Shown in pieces: positions 21,895 to 33,572 of a DNA stretch of 64,000 nucleotides; positions within the stretch are counted from its first letter, which is position 1, and every line of letters starts with the position of its first letter. A program made the position numbers and the translations under genes. Source of the stretch: Beverwykella pulmonaria (Eukaryota; Ascomycota; Dothideomycetes; Pleosporales; Melanommataceae); NCBI GenBank assembly GCA_001599595.1, contig BCHH01000020.1, forward strand, positions 234,060 to 298,059, given 5' to 3'. Under the pieces are notes generated by a model. It was given only the letters and a program-made list of their open reading frames with translations. It searched no databases and was not told the origin of the DNA.

Positions 21895-23855
21895 TCAGTC
21901 GTCATCATGGGGATTCATTTCAGCTCCTTCCTGGAGGTCTACCTTCTCCTCTAGCACATCCTCTAACCCCCTCTTCAGGTACCTCACCTCCCTTGGCTGC
22001 CTCTCCATCCATAGCTCATTTGGTAACCACTTCCAGAAACTGCACATGGTTTCCTTGACCTGGTCCAAGATAGTGATTCCACCCTCGAGCGTAAGAACAC
22101 GAGCATCCATCTTCAAGCCCTCAAAGCACTCGCAGAGCACGGCGTCCTCAACCCAGAACTCGTACGTCTTGTTCTCGTCGATCGTGTGAGGGTTGCCACT
22201 AGGATACTTGGACGCCGGGAGGTCGTACTCGTGGAAGGTCCCGATGCTCCAGGCCTTGCAGATCAGCTTACCGAGGGGTTGGAGGTGCAATTTGGTCTTG
22301 TAAGCCTCGTTCTGCTGGGCATACATCTCCTTGACTTCATCAGCCGCGAGCTGGATGGTGATAATCTCAAGACCAATAGACTCGTCCTGGATGATACTGA
22401 TGCTTGAGAGGTCGTGCTCGAGCAGTTTGTACTGCTCGTCGGTGCCGTAGTTGGCCACGCCGTTCATGAAGGTGATTCGCGCCTCCTCATCACGCATTCC
22501 CATCTCGTCCATGTTCATATCTTGCGCCCATCCGCTGTTTTCGCTGAAGGTCTTGGCGTGAGAGCCCCCGAATATGGTGCTTGCTGCCATGTTGAATGCA
22601 CCAGGGAGGACGAGACCTGCTGTGTAGACTTTGGTAAGCTCAAACTCAGCTTTGTCGCATACTTTGCGGGCCGCAAGGAGGTCGTCGCGGTACTCTTCGC
22701 AGACGTTGTGGAACAAGAGGTAGTTGTAGAAGGAACGGAGGACTTGGCAGGCAATTTTGACTTCTTTGGGTGCATGTCCGTAGTTTGATGGGTAGAATGA
22801 CGAACTTTCACAGAGTTAGTATGCGTATCACCTCGTGAGGAGATGTGGCCCAAGCAGAAGAAACCTACAGGAAAGCCTCTCCTACACCCACGAAGTCCAC
22901 AACCCACTGATTGCCATCTGTGCGATCCCACGGCACGTTGTGGATTGCCATGACCCTCGCAAGTTCCTCAGAGTCCATCTCAGCCATATCCGCTTTGGAA
23001 AGACTACCGAACATAGGCGGCGAAGATTCCACGCCACCAAAACGCAACCACTTGTTGAATATCTTGGAGTACATCTCATGCATGCGATGCTTCTGCTGGA
23101 ACCGCTGGATGGCAATCTCAATACGCTCAACGAAAGATCTGTCCGAGCCGTACATGGCCATCTCCTCCTCCGCTTCCTCTGGCCTGATCGGACCCTCAAC
23201 AAATGCGTCTTCGAATCCGGATGGCTTCATCATGTTCTTAGTCTTGCCTGGGGGTAACTCGGCCTTCCTCTTGGGAAGCAATGGAAGGGGATGCAGAACC
23301 TCTTGCTTGGTACGCGGATCGTACGCAATCTCTTCATCCTCTCCCTCTGGCGGATCGAGAAGGCATCTCCCCACTAATGGCACTTTTCGCTTGATCGTCT
23401 TGCCGTCGTCGGAGACTACGAGGAAGGCGCTCTTGCGGAGCTCTTCGACAACGACGCTCTTTTTGAACTTGCGCATCATCCTGAAGCCGCAGATATGGCT
23501 GATGGATACGGGGAGGTTCTCGCGGCCACCGCAGCATTGGAGGAGGTGGAGATCGCTGGGGAGGTTCTTGTCGGAGAAATAGAACTCGACCTTTGTTTCA
23601 TGTCGGTGATGAGTTTGAACGCGTGATTGCTCCCGAGTGAGGCGCACATACCTGGCGCCGGATTCGTGGTCCATCAGGATCCCCTTCGCCCGCGGCTTGC
23701 TCTGCACCGTTTACCGCGTTCTCTCTATTCATCTCTGTGTTGTTGGCCCCACTTTCCTGGCTGCCGTTGACCCCATTCACCTCAGCTGTATATTCAGCCT
23801 GCATCGAGCTTGAGCTTATGGCTGGAAGGACAGTAGCACCACCCGTTTCTGCCAT
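21895..23855 (-). CDS. La-type HTH RNA-binding protein
   Basis: Predicted RNA-binding protein, 611 residues, exons 23855-23652, 23590-22869 and 22804-21895. The La motif starts at the first junction, where joining gives IRRQ-VEFYFSDKNLPSD, matching the QVEFYFSD...L core of La domains (about residues 65-150). The second intron has an ACTAACT-like branch site and joins ...VGEAF to the start of the second half. No second RNA-recognition motif (RRM) is obvious, which separates it from the classical La protein (Lhp1). The C-terminal half (KIACQVLRSFYNYLLFHNVC onwards) is a conserved-looking but unnamed fungal region ending in an acidic DDD. Likely role: binding of RNA 3' ends or translation control, by family only. 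It is divergent from the inositol polyphosphate kinase gene. Confidence 0.85.
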
Positions 23856-24387
23856 GTTAGCTAATTTCCTCCCACTTGCCGATCAATGGAGTTGCTGGGA
23901 GTCGATTTGGAGATGAAGCAGTAGAGCAGAACCAGTTTGTGAGACCAGGAAAAAATAGTAGAGTGTAGGTGAAGGCAACTGAATTAGTAAAGTAGACAAT
24001 CGCGCGTTGCGGCGTGCGTGTTTGCAACCTTGTCTATGTGAGTGGGAGATATGGTACTGATGCTGTGCTACGGTGAGTAACAGACCAATTATTAATTAAT
24101 CTTGCGGTCCTCTAGAAAGACGCATGTGGAAGTGTTTCGTGTAGCAAGTGGTATGTAAATAAAGACACCGACGAACGTCGTCGTCGGGCTAGTCCAAGGT
24201 CACCACGCACGAATCATAGAGCTTAAACCAGGGTCCAGCATTTGACTCGCTTCCAGTGAGCGGGGCACAGCCGCCAGCCTTACCCGCTGTCACCCTCCCA
24301 CTTCCCCAAGTCTTGCCCCGTACATACCCCACAGATACACGTCCTCCCTCCCAGTACATACGCTCTTTTCTCCCAAACACCATCACC
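23856..24387. promoter_or_regulatory. Divergent promoter region
   Basis: About 530 bp separates two outward-facing starts (La protein, minus; inositol polyphosphate kinase, plus). The kinase side is CT-rich just before its ATG, as in many ascomycete leaders. No named element is certain. Confidence 0.5.
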
Positions 24388-25472
24388 ATGCCCAAGAAGC
24401 CCTTCGACGCCTCCACCCTCCAGGCCTTCGGCAACGCGGCCGCCGGCCAGTAAGCCCCCCTTCCCACTACCACTCCCTTAATCTCACCTATACAAACGAA
24501 CCTATACTCACATATACCTTCAGTGACGGTGTCCTCTCTGACGCCTCTGGCGCCGTCGTTGTAAAACCCTGCACCCCTGCCGAAATCGCCTTCTACGAGT
24601 CCGTCACCTCCACCCACCGGGACCTCGCCCCGTACCTCCCCACATACATGGGCCAGCTCTCTCTCTCCTCCGGCTCTGTGCCGGTTGCTGAAGAAGCCGA
24701 TTCAGGCACCATTGTTACCGCTACGGGCGTTGAGCGCTTACACGGCAAGAAGCTAGAAACGGAACTGCATATCGTGCTTGAGAACATCACGCATGGGTTC
24801 AAGAAGCCCAATGTGCTAGATTTGAAGCTCGGCGCACAGTTGTGGGACGAGGCCGCAAAACCGGAGAAGCGTGCACGGTTGGACGAAGTCAGCAACGCTT
24901 CAACAAGTGGCAGTCTAGGCTTCCGCATCGCAGGCATGCGAACGTTCCAAGGCGACAACGCGGCAGACGTGCCCTCCGACCTTAAAGAGTTCGCCGAGAA
25001 GAACGGTGACGGCGAATTCTGGGTGTACAACAAAATGTACGGCCGCAAGTTCAACGCAGAGGACGTGAAAGAGGGGTTCGAAGCGTATGTATTTCCACAG
25101 GAGAAGTCCCAAGCGCAGCTTGAGAGGGCGCGAGAGGTGCTCGCGTTCTTCCTGGGCGAGGTGAAGGATATCCAGAGTGTGTTTGAGAAGAAGGAGAGTA
25201 GGATGTATTCGGCGAGTATCCTGCTCGTGTACGAGGGCGATTTGGATGAGTACGCCAAGACGAAGAAGACGCTGGCAAGCTCCAGGCCTTCCGAAGAGGA
25301 AGAGGAGGAAGAGGATCTGCCCAAGTTGGCGGCGGTCAAGATGATTGACTTTGCGCACGCGACTTGGCAGCCTGGCAATGGGCCGGATGAGAACGCTATC
25401 AGAGGAATGAGGAGCACGGTGAAGATCCTAAAGGATCTGCTGGATGAGACGGAGAAGCAGTTGGACGAGTAG
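24388..25472 (+). CDS. Inositol polyphosphate (multi)kinase
   Basis: IPK-superfamily kinase of 336 residues that phosphorylates soluble inositol phosphates. In yeast the relative Arg82 makes IP4/IP5 and works in the nucleus. Two exons, 24388-24449 and 24524-25472; the junction restores AGHDGVLSD, a typical N-terminal block of the fungal enzyme. The diagnostic PxxxDxKxG motif is PNVLDLKLG at about 116-124. SLGFRIAGM follows near 150, and the metal-binding block KMIDFAH lies at about 293-299. An acidic EEEEEEED run near residue 280 interrupts the C-terminal lobe, as in several multikinases. IP6 kinases share the same motif, so the exact substrate is inferred. Confidence 0.88.
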
Positions 25473-25663
25473 ATAGGATGGGGCTTTTGATATCTTGTTT
25501 ATGATTGATCTATTGCAGAGCATCGAATGCGACCAATGAATAGACATGGCGTGGCATACAGCCTTAGATAACCCATCCAATACACCTGTTTCATTCCATA
25601 CATAGGATCTTTTCTCCTATTCGCAAAAAAGTGCATAAGAGTCCGCACACAGAGTGTTGCCCT
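25473..25663. terminator. Short convergent 3' region
   Basis: Only 191 bp separates the stop codons of two genes transcribed toward each other (inositol polyphosphate kinase and CLP1), so both polyadenylation regions lie here and may overlap. Confidence 0.5.
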
Positions 25664-27224
25664 TCAACCAACCAACCCAGGAACGTCCTCAGGAAACGAG
25701 CCCAAGACCATCGCATTCGGCGGCGTCTGTCCCGGCTGCGGTGACAGCAGCCTAACTTTCTTCTTCACGTCGTCGACATCTGCGATATAAATGTACCCCC
25801 GTATACTAGCGTCGCGGATCACTTCCTGTCTGTCGCTCGCCGCAGCCGTCGTGATAGCCAGCAACGAATTCTGAATCATCGACGACGGCGTGACTTTCTC
25901 GTAGATAGGTGCACCGGAGCCGTATAAGTCGTCGTCCCCGCCGTCGCCAGGGCGGAAGGAAGAGTTTTGATCTGCGGAAGCTAGCTTGTAGTTAGCATAC
26001 ATGTCCAATCACTCAAGGGGGGGTTATTCTCACTGTCAATGATCCTAAATATACTCAGGTCGTCAAAGTCCGCCATCTGGCTGTTCGGTCCGAGAGCATA
26101 GTCGCCCGGATGGCCAAAGAAGTAAGCCCGTATCTGTGCTTGTCGGAATGCCTTCATGTACGTCTCGTCGCGGTCGACGCAGCCCCCGGATTTGTCGAGA
26201 CGGATTACCGAGACGGATTCTTCAGGCGGCCGGCTGGAGTATTTGCGCGTGAGGTCAGAGTAGAGGCGTTCGGAGCCGAGGACAAAGAGGACGTTTACTA
26301 TTACCTGTTAGCGCTTGTTCACGGGATGATTGAGAGGCTCGTGGAGAGATGTAGGTGGTGGGTAGATTGAGTCGAAAGGAGGAGGACATCACACGCACCA
26401 GAAAACTCAGATATTATGTGTTCTATGTTCTCGTACACGCCACCCTTCCCCTGGGCAATAGCACCAGGCGTATCAATGATAAATCCTGTCTGTCTAGACG
26501 CACTATCCTCTTCCATTCTGGATGCGACGGCAAGCGCCATCCGCGTCACCAGAGGCCTGAACAGCTTCCCTTCTTCAGGATTTGCAAGCCCGTAGTGGTA
26601 CACCAGCGGCATCTTGACAGGCACTGGGCTCGGGCCAGAGATGGGACTGCTCCCCCATCCATCCTCAATGTCTACGATGGAGGAGAAGGCGGCTGCGCTC
26701 AGGGACCCAGGCACACTCAGCATACCCTGCCGCGGATCCAAGTTCACGACCATGGGCTGTCGTCCGAATTTGACGGCATAGCTGGTCAGGATCTTGACCA
26801 CGCTCGTTTTCCCCGCGTTCTCAGGCCCGACCACGAGAACCCTCGGCCCTATGTCTCCTGTCTGCACGCTCTTTTCCCTCAATGTCTCCAGAGCGAAATG
26901 CGCGTTCGCATAGCTCATCATCTGCGTCTCTTCAGCCGTGTACTCTGACTCTGCTTCCCCAACGATTTCTAGCCGACAACCATGCCATGTGTATATCGCG
27001 CCTTTGGTCCCTTGGAACGTGTATGAGGAGGAGGGTGCGAGCTCGGTGCCGAAGAACTCTGCGGTCCCCGAGAGGAGTTTGATGGTAAGTGAGCGAGAGA
27101 AGGAGACCTCGAAGCGGTATTCAGTGTTTGCGGCCAGCTCTTGTGCCCGAGTTTGTGTGGATTGGGGGAGGTTGAGGGGTTCGGTGGGCGCGGAGGTGAG
27201 GTTGAGGCCTGGGAGAGATATCAT
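25664..27224 (-). CDS. CLP1: CLP1, mRNA 3'-end cleavage factor / polynucleotide kinase-like
   Basis: Subunit of cleavage factor IA in pre-mRNA 3'-end formation, nuclear, 465 residues. Exons 27224-26399, 26297-26034 and 25971-25664. Walker A is GPENAGKT at 133-140, followed by the nucleotide-binding blocks NLDPRQGM and FIIDTPG. The first junction gives EFSVNVLFVLGSERLYSDL, a hallmark of the family; the acceptor is the second of two nearby AGs. The C-terminal domain ends with a short conserved block. In yeast Clp1 the kinase site binds ATP but is not active. The start MISLPG was chosen because it matches family N-termini; an upstream in-frame ATG at 27428 would add 68 residues of non-conserved sequence. 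Divergent from the GH125 gene. Confidence 0.92.
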
Positions 27225-28026
27225 AATGGATGAGGTTGGCTTGGAATGGCCGGCAAGGGTGGGAAGGAAGGACCTAGAAAAGTAAGGAATCGTATCCTTT
27301 GCAGCACCAATATGTGTGATGAGGGTCGAATAAGATCTGGGTAGGAGGTGCGGGTAATATTGGGGGCCGCTGGGATGGGGTGTCGTCTTTTTCAAGGGAG
27401 CACTTTCTTTGCCATGGTATTCGTTCACACGGCTGCTTTCACATGAAAATCAGGCGGGCTGAGAAGTTAACGCGTTCATTGATCCTCTGTATGGTTCATG
27501 CAGGGAGGATTGGAGGCGAGGTTGAGGGATATATTGAGGATGAATTCCAGAGGTCGTGCGTTGGAGCTGCTGCATGACCTGCGAAGCTGTCAAGCTTGAG
27601 CTCTACGTCTTGGCAATCACGTGGGCGGGGCGCGTCTTCCCCAAACGCCACCTGTCGATCCGCGGTCATGGGAGAGCTAGGGCCAGCTCACAGTTCAAGC
27701 CTCGTCAGAGAAAAGGTTGGAACAATTGCTGAAACCTGTCTCCTGCCGAGTGCTTGACCGCTGAACACATTCTATAGCGACGCTTAAGTGGACAACGAAG
27801 TCATGATAAAGGTCCTTCATCACTGAACGCTTGTCTGATATTGCACGTGTGCATTCCTCGGAATCCCTTTGTCGCGTAACTCCATTATTCTTTCTAACTG
27901 TTGAGAGCGCGTCCTCTTTCCTTTGGGCACATATTACAACACCCTCAGGCCAATTGCTCTTCTCAACCTCAGCAGGATCGCCTTGCTAGGCGACAAACAA
28001 TACGCTACGATTCGGAGCTATCCAAG
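27225..28026. promoter_or_regulatory. Divergent promoter region with CACGTG
   Basis: About 800 bp between CLP1 (minus) and the GH125 gene (plus). A palindromic CACGTG lies at 27618-27623, the type of site bound by bHLH factors such as Cpf1/Cbf1. Its use here is not shown. Confidence 0.45.
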
Positions 28027-29788
28027 ATGAAAACGAGCTCGGTGGTACCGTTGAGTCTTTCAGTGTTGCTCTCATGCGTCTCTGCCCAGATCGGCGGGCC
28101 CCAACAAGAGCCTCTGAGAGTACCGTTAGACCCAACCAAGTACAAAGAAGCGTGTCCAGACTACAAGAACTATGCTACGCGAAAGCAGTATGCAATCACC
28201 CCTCAGACCCTGCTCCAGGACTGCGACTAATGCCATGTGCCTAGTCCACCCTATAGCGACGGGCCCATGGAGCTGCCCTTCCAGCGACCCTCGAAGCACT
28301 GCCGCACATTCACATCGCCCCTTGTCGAGAAGACCATACAAGATATGACCGAGAGGATAGTAGACAAGGACATTGCACGCCTCTTCGAAAACGCATTCCC
28401 GAACACCCTGGACACGACGGTGCGATGGCACGTCGACGGCACCGTGAAGCACAAGAAGTCGAGAGTGACATGGGATGCAGAAGCTTGGAAGGGTCCCCAG
28501 AGCTTCATTGTCACGGGAGATATCAATGCGGAGTGGCTGCGGGACTCGACCAACCAGCTTGCGCAATACCAGCCTCTGGCTAAGAAGGACAAGGAGATTC
28601 ATAATTTGATTCTGGGAGCCATCAACACGCAGGTCGAATATGTCATCGGGTCCCCGTACTGCAACGCCTTCCAGCCTCCTCCACCGAGCGGCCTGCAACC
28701 CACGTACCAGGGAGACGGCGACGATGTGCACCCAGCGTACGAGCACTCTTTCGTGTTCGAATGCAAATATGAGCTTGACTCCATTGCTCACTTCCTCTCC
28801 CTGACCAACCAATTCTACAACCACACCAAGTCCACCGAGTTCCTTACCCCTCGTTGGCTCCTCGCCATCGACACCTTACTCGAACTCCTCCAAGCACAAT
28901 CCAAGCCCACATTCGACGAGAAGACCGGTTCCTACCAGCGCAACGAATACTCTTTCCAGCGACGCACCAACACCGGAACAGAGACACTGAATCTAAATGG
29001 CGTCGGGAATCCTCTCAACGGCGGTACGGGGCTCGTCCGCAGCGCCTTCCGACCCAGCGACGATGCCACCATCCTCGGCTTCTTCATCCCCGCAAACGCC
29101 ATGGTAAGCGTCGAGCTGCGACGCACCGCGAACATGCTCCAGACGGCAGGCAAAAAGCAACTATCCAGCACACTTCTCGACTGGGCCGACAAGATATCTG
29201 CAGGCGTATGGGAGCACGGCGTCGTCCAGCACAAGAAGTACGGCAAAGTTTTCGCCTTCGAGGTCGACGGTTACGGCTCCTCAATCCTTATGGACGATGC
29301 GAACTTACCTTCCCTTCTGGCACTCCCGCTCCTCGGATTCGTGAACAGCGACAACGAAGTCTACAAGAACACGCGCAAGATGATCCTCGAGAAGAATGGG
29401 AATCCGTTCTATCTCTCGGGTCAAGAATTCCAAGGCATCGGCGGCCCGCACATTGGACTTCAACATGCGTGGCCGATGAGCGTGTTGGTGCAGGCTATGA
29501 CTAGCGAGAGCGATGATGAGATTATGAAGTGTCTAGGTTTGGTCAAGAATGCGAGCACGAATGGGCTTATTCATGAGAGTATCAATGTGGACTATGCGAT
29601 AGATTACACACGTAAGTTTCCTGTCACTCTGATTCGTAAAGGTTCATAGAGGCTTCGAGCTAATATACTGGACAGGATCTTGGTTCGCGTGGGCCAATTC
29701 AGTATTTGCGCAGACGGTGTTAGATTTGGCGAAGAGGAAACCGCATTTGTTGTTTGGGCCGGATACACAGCCTTATGTGCTTGGCTGA
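28027..29788 (+). CDS. GH125 exo-alpha-1,6-mannosidase, secreted
   Basis: Family GH125 metal-independent glycosidase of 546 residues that removes alpha-1,6-linked mannose. Exons 28027-28187, 28245-29611 and 29676-29788; each junction is GT-AG and in phase. An N-terminal signal peptide (MKTSSVVPLSLSVLLSCVSA) points to the secretory route or outside. Family blocks seen: GDINAEWLRDSTNQ near residue 150, EHSFVFECKYELDS, RSAFRPSDDA, SSILMDDANLPSLL, IGGPHIG and, after the last junction, RSWFAWANS. Length and N-to-C order agree with fungal members. The likely substrate is fungal mannan or N-glycans. The neighbours do not form a pathway cluster. I cannot tell whether the protein stays in the Golgi or is exported. 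Confidence 0.93.
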
Positions 29789-30380
29789 ACGTAGCCCAAA
29801 AACTGACACAGACTAGAAGATAACACGATTCCCAATTGTTCGGTGTTTGCTTGAACTGGTGATACGAGGCCATCTACCCTCTCCTTGGACTGACTGTCCA
29901 GGATAGAAATTGCTTCAATCGCCCTATCGTGGTTTATGTGATGTAGTCACCTATGATTCGAGTGCGCCTTGTGGCCGCCACCAAGCCAGACTATTCGTAA
30001 GAATAGACACATACGCGTACGCCAAGTAGATGAGCAAGTTTGTGGTAGCTGGATCTCGTAATGAGCTGAAGGCTTCTGTCAGCGCTGTACGGACGACCAA
30101 ATATGCCAATAGAGACCTGGTGCTGAGCGAGCATGCCATTGCGAATCACCTCTCGGGTAAGGGTGGCGAGGCAGACCTTCAACATTATCGCGAGTTGTAA
30201 GCACCCCTACCTTCTGCACATTTCTATGCTGAACTCGAGACAGTCTGCCGCGAGAATCTGAGGCCTCGACTTCGAGCCATAAAGCCTGTGGTAGGTGTTC
30301 CTTGATACCAACCCAGCTCGGCGCGTCGTAATAGCAATCATAATTTTTCGACTTTAAGAGTTTTGTGTTCTCGGCGCGCC
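29789..30380. other. Convergent intergenic region
   Basis: About 590 bp between the 3' ends of the GH125 and POP4 genes. Open frames on the minus strand are short and unsupported. It holds the two 3' UTRs. Confidence 0.45.
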
Positions 30381-31138
30381 TCACATGTCAGGCTGATAAT
30401 GCATCTTGGGTAACTTCTTCGCGCGATCCGGCGCCCGATTCTGGAAATTCTCGCCGATGACTTCAAAGACGAGGGGTTTGAGTGTCTCGCTGACTGAGTT
30501 GGTTGGGAGAGGAACGGAGAAGCGGAAGATTGTGTGTTCTTTTGGGATCGCTACATCTTCATTGTTAGTAAACCCCCATCTTTGGTATAGGGGAAGAGAG
30601 ACGCACACTTCATACAGTCGCCCTTAGTGACGATCTCGAAAATGTGCTTGCAATCTCTCACTACAATCCCCTTCACACCAACTCGACTCACACACCGACT
30701 CCGCACTACCTCCACTATCGCACCATGCATATCCGCGCTTGCGAGCATGGCTCCCGCGCCCGCAGCACTGACATGCAATCCCTTTTCCCCAGGCGCCTTC
30801 CCGTCTACCCCCAAAATCTCCCGTATATATCCGACCCAGAGTTCATGCAGCGGCTCATAAATCGCATATTTCTGCTGCGCCTTAGGAATCTCGTAGAGGC
30901 CGAGGGAGCGTTTTTGAGCTGCGGAGAGGGGGCGTGGTTTCAGTGATTTGCGCTTTTTAGAGGTGATTTTCCGCGCGTGGAGGGCTGCGCGGCGGACGGC
31001 GCGTGCGGAGGGCTCGGGGGAGGTGGGTCGCAGGTGTAGGGGTCGCCGGATTATGCGCTCGGTGTGGTGGGTTGCGGCGGTTGTTGGGGAGTGTGCGCGC
31101 GTGAGGAGAGCTTGAGTGAAGGGGAGAGGGGTGTCCAT
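30381..31138 (-). CDS. POP4: POP4 / Rpp29, RNase P and RNase MRP subunit
   Basis: Protein subunit of the nuclear and nucleolar RNase P/MRP ribonucleoproteins that mature tRNA and rRNA, 232 residues. Exons 31138-30616 and 30556-30381. The intron uses donor GTATGA and a TACTAACA branch site and keeps phase, giving VTKGDYVAIPKEHTIFRF. The Rpp29 core is seen as HELWVGYIREIL (about 100), GAIVEVVRSRC, RVGVKGIVVRDCKHIF and, after the intron, the final FEVIGENFQNR...RAKKLP block. The N-terminus is basic and Arg-rich, as in orthologues. A CACGTG site lies 81 bp upstream of the start (31219-31224). Confidence 0.9.
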
Positions 31139-31218
31139 GGTGGGTGGTAGATGTTGGTGAGAATGCGAGGATGTGAGTTAGAAAAGATGAGCTAGCGGAT
31201 TGCAAAGTGACGCCGTAT

Positions 31219-31224
31219 CACGTG
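31219..31224. promoter_or_regulatory. CACGTG palindrome upstream of POP4
   Basis: Perfect CACGTG about 80 bp before the POP4 start codon. Similar sites occur in the CLP1/GH125 and YPT6/NOP53 divergent promoters. Confidence 0.4.
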
Positions 31225-31401
31225 CCCGGTAAAACGTGCTTACCTCAACGCCACATCATGAGCACCAGCATGCTTCTCATTCCCTCTCCAGTACCTTGCT
31301 CAAGCTTCTCTGGCGACGGTATTCACTCAGTTTTATACATCAGTGTCTAAAAAGCCCAGTAATACGTGATGCTTCTCTATCGTTACAGCAACTGCACTCC
31401 C

Positions 31402-32348
31402 TCATTCTGGAAGCTCATGAACGCGATCCTGGGTAGTTGGAAGTTCATGAGCCGGAGCCAGAGTACCTGGAAGCTCATGAAGAGGAGCCTTGACCGGGGC
31501 CCCATCCAGCTCAGGCTTTGCAAAGTCCTGTTGATCTCCTTCGAGGACCGGCACCGTTCGAGAAGCACGTCTGCGCCGCCAAAGGACGAACGCAAGAATT
31601 GCAATACCTAAAGCGACAATAGGAACCCCTACTCCGATTCCGACCTTAGCTCCAGTTCTAAGACCCGGAGATCCTGTATCGTTTGGATTGGTTGGTGGAA
31701 GACTCTTGCTTGCGTCTCCATTAGTTGTGGGCGAACTGCTCGTCTGTGTTTGGACATCGGTGACTTGATACCGCAACTGAAGAGCTGATGCGACAGCCCA
31801 GTACTCCCGCGTCAAGGACTGGACAACAACGCTTGATGTAGCTTCTAGCTGTACGCTGGTGCATTTAATTACTGTGGCGGAGGATACTGCGCTTCGGCAT
31901 TCTCGGAGCGAGATCGTATACGCCATTCCACTGTAGAAGGACTGGTCAACTCGACGATCCCTCTTGCGATTACGTTTGAATCGGGTGGGTAAACATACGA
32001 TGGACAGCATATGATTCCTGTTTCAGCATCCTTTAGACTAGGAAACGCCTCCGTCACATGTCCCGAGGCTGCTGCCACGAACCCTCCCGGACACTCGACT
32101 CCAGGAGAAAAGTAGACACGGTCATCCTGGTTCAACTCCATTGCCGTCGACCAGGCATCTCCAGAGGGCCAGCACGCCGGATCATTCACGACAGATGAGC
32201 CGCCAGTTGCAGTCGGGATTGCGCAATGAGCGCCCCATTGCACGTCGCATGATGTTGTTGCGCAGTCTTTGAAGTAGGCATCGCGACACTGTGACGGAAA
32301 AGAGAAACTTGTGGGGAGAGGCCCAATGTTGCTGAGTACGGCGGTCAT
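31402..32348 (-). CDS. Single-pass membrane protein with Cys-rich ectodomain and HELP-repeat tail
   Basis: Lineage-specific membrane protein, about 303 residues, exons 32348-31922 and 31886-31402. The two frames are joined over a 35-nt GTATAC...GCGCAG intron, very short but in phase; a real frameshift is the alternative. The N-terminal 140 residues contain spaced cysteines (ECPGG, ICCP) and no obvious signal peptide, as I recall for related Dothideomycete proteins. A Ser/Thr-rich linker leads to one membrane helix (VGIGVGVPIVALGIAILAFV) followed by RRRR, placing the tail inside. The tail carries three HELP motifs (HELPG, HELPT, HELPE). Role unknown; WSC-like sensors share this topology. A truncated copy lies about 1 kb upstream of the start. 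Confidence 0.7.
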
Positions 32349-32684
32349 GTTGGATTTGAATACAGAGATGTACCTCTGCGGGTCCAGATTGTTTTATCGA
32401 GCCGGATACACCAATGCAAACTCGGCCGAGCATGGGGTGAAATGCCATATCCAGGTCGTGGGGTCCGAAACGGTCCAAAACGGCCCAAAAGTCCCTGATT
32501 TCCCCCTGCGGGTTGTTAGGGTTTAGGATTAAGACTGCGATACGTGCTACTGCTTGGCCCTATGGTTTCAAGTGCATATACAACAAGCTATATAGACTTA
32601 TCTCATTATCAAGTGTTTTCTTCAAGTCCTTCTGCCCTTATATGAAAACTTGGTTCAATATGCCGGATCTACAGCTGTACTTAA

Positions 32685-32996
32685 TTAAGGTTTCCTTCGC
32701 ATCACCGGCCAAATAATCAACATCATGAGCGCCAGCACTAGCACCAAATCACCACATGGCCGCCGTGGCTGTTTACAATCTCCTTCCTGCAGAATTTTCC
32801 TTAAATCACCCAAAAGTTGCGGGGCAACATACCCATACCCTCTATGCAGAAAATCAGCATCTTCCTCCATGCCCGCTATCCACCACGTTGCTCGAAGTTC
32901 GTCGGCAGTAATGGTGCAACGCAAACTATACAAACGCAATGCTACGACACGAACCCTCGTGCAGGGTAAATGATCTAGACCCGAATCGAAGTACAC
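32685..32996 (-). other. Unassigned open frame between the two membrane-protein copies
   Basis: About 100 codons are open on the minus strand with plausible amino-acid use (for example ELRATWWIAGMEED, and a hydrophobic stretch near the end). It has no good ATG at its head. It may be a remnant or a terminal exon. I do not recognise a family. Confidence 0.25.
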
Positions 32997-33049
32997 TGTG
33001 CACTACTGAACCTTGCGGATTATGATACACGTTGAACCCAGCGACATGC

Positions 33050-33377
33050 GAACCATCTCTATCTGTACAGCGACTTCTCTCTTCTGTTCTGGAAGTTCAT
33101 GAATTCGATGCAGAGCCTGGGTATCTGGGAGTTCATGAGCTGGGTCCAAAGTGTCTGGACATTCATGAAGTGGAATCGTAGCCGGAGTACCATCCAATTC
33201 AGGCTTTGCATAATCTTACTGATCTCATCTATGAAGTGGAAGCGTGCGAGAAGCACATCTACGCCGCACAAAAGAAAAGTAAGAATGATGATACCACTGC
33301 AAGTTCGGCCGAACATGGGGTCAAGTGCTCTCATGGGATCGTGGGGTCCGAACCTTTCCAAGTCTGCCATAGCGTGA
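33050..33377 (-). pseudogene. Internally deleted duplicate of the 31402-32348 membrane protein
   Basis: 33050-33290 matches the tail-coding end of the intact gene (about 31370-31605), including the LDGTP, HEL.D and HELPE blocks and the juxtamembrane Arg-rich part. Directly after it, 33296-33375 matches the DNA just upstream of the intact start (about 32405-32485), including CGGCCGA-CATGGGGT and GTGGGGTCCGAA. About 800 bp that code for the ectodomain are missing between the two blocks. A short similarity (ATACC/ATACACC) at the junction suggests deletion between microhomologies. No intact frame remains. Confidence 0.75.
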
Positions 33378-33572
33378 GATGAAACTCTTCAGCACATGAT
33401 TTTCCAGAAGCAGTGTAGGGTCATAGCAGTAACTAGCGTTGACCTAAGGAAATCTTTTCCACTAATAACTTTTAGGAACATCACATACTTTTATCTAATT
33501 GTACACTTACAAAGAATATAAATTATTATTTTACACTCATTTCGCGCTCATCTCTCACAACAACTAACTACA

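Noticed and set aside
24593..25417. 274-codon Ser-rich minus-strand frame
   Set aside because: Antisense shadow of the inositol polyphosphate kinase gene.
28854..29504. 216-codon Arg-rich plus-strand frame
   Set aside because: Alternative frame inside the GH125 gene with very unusual composition.
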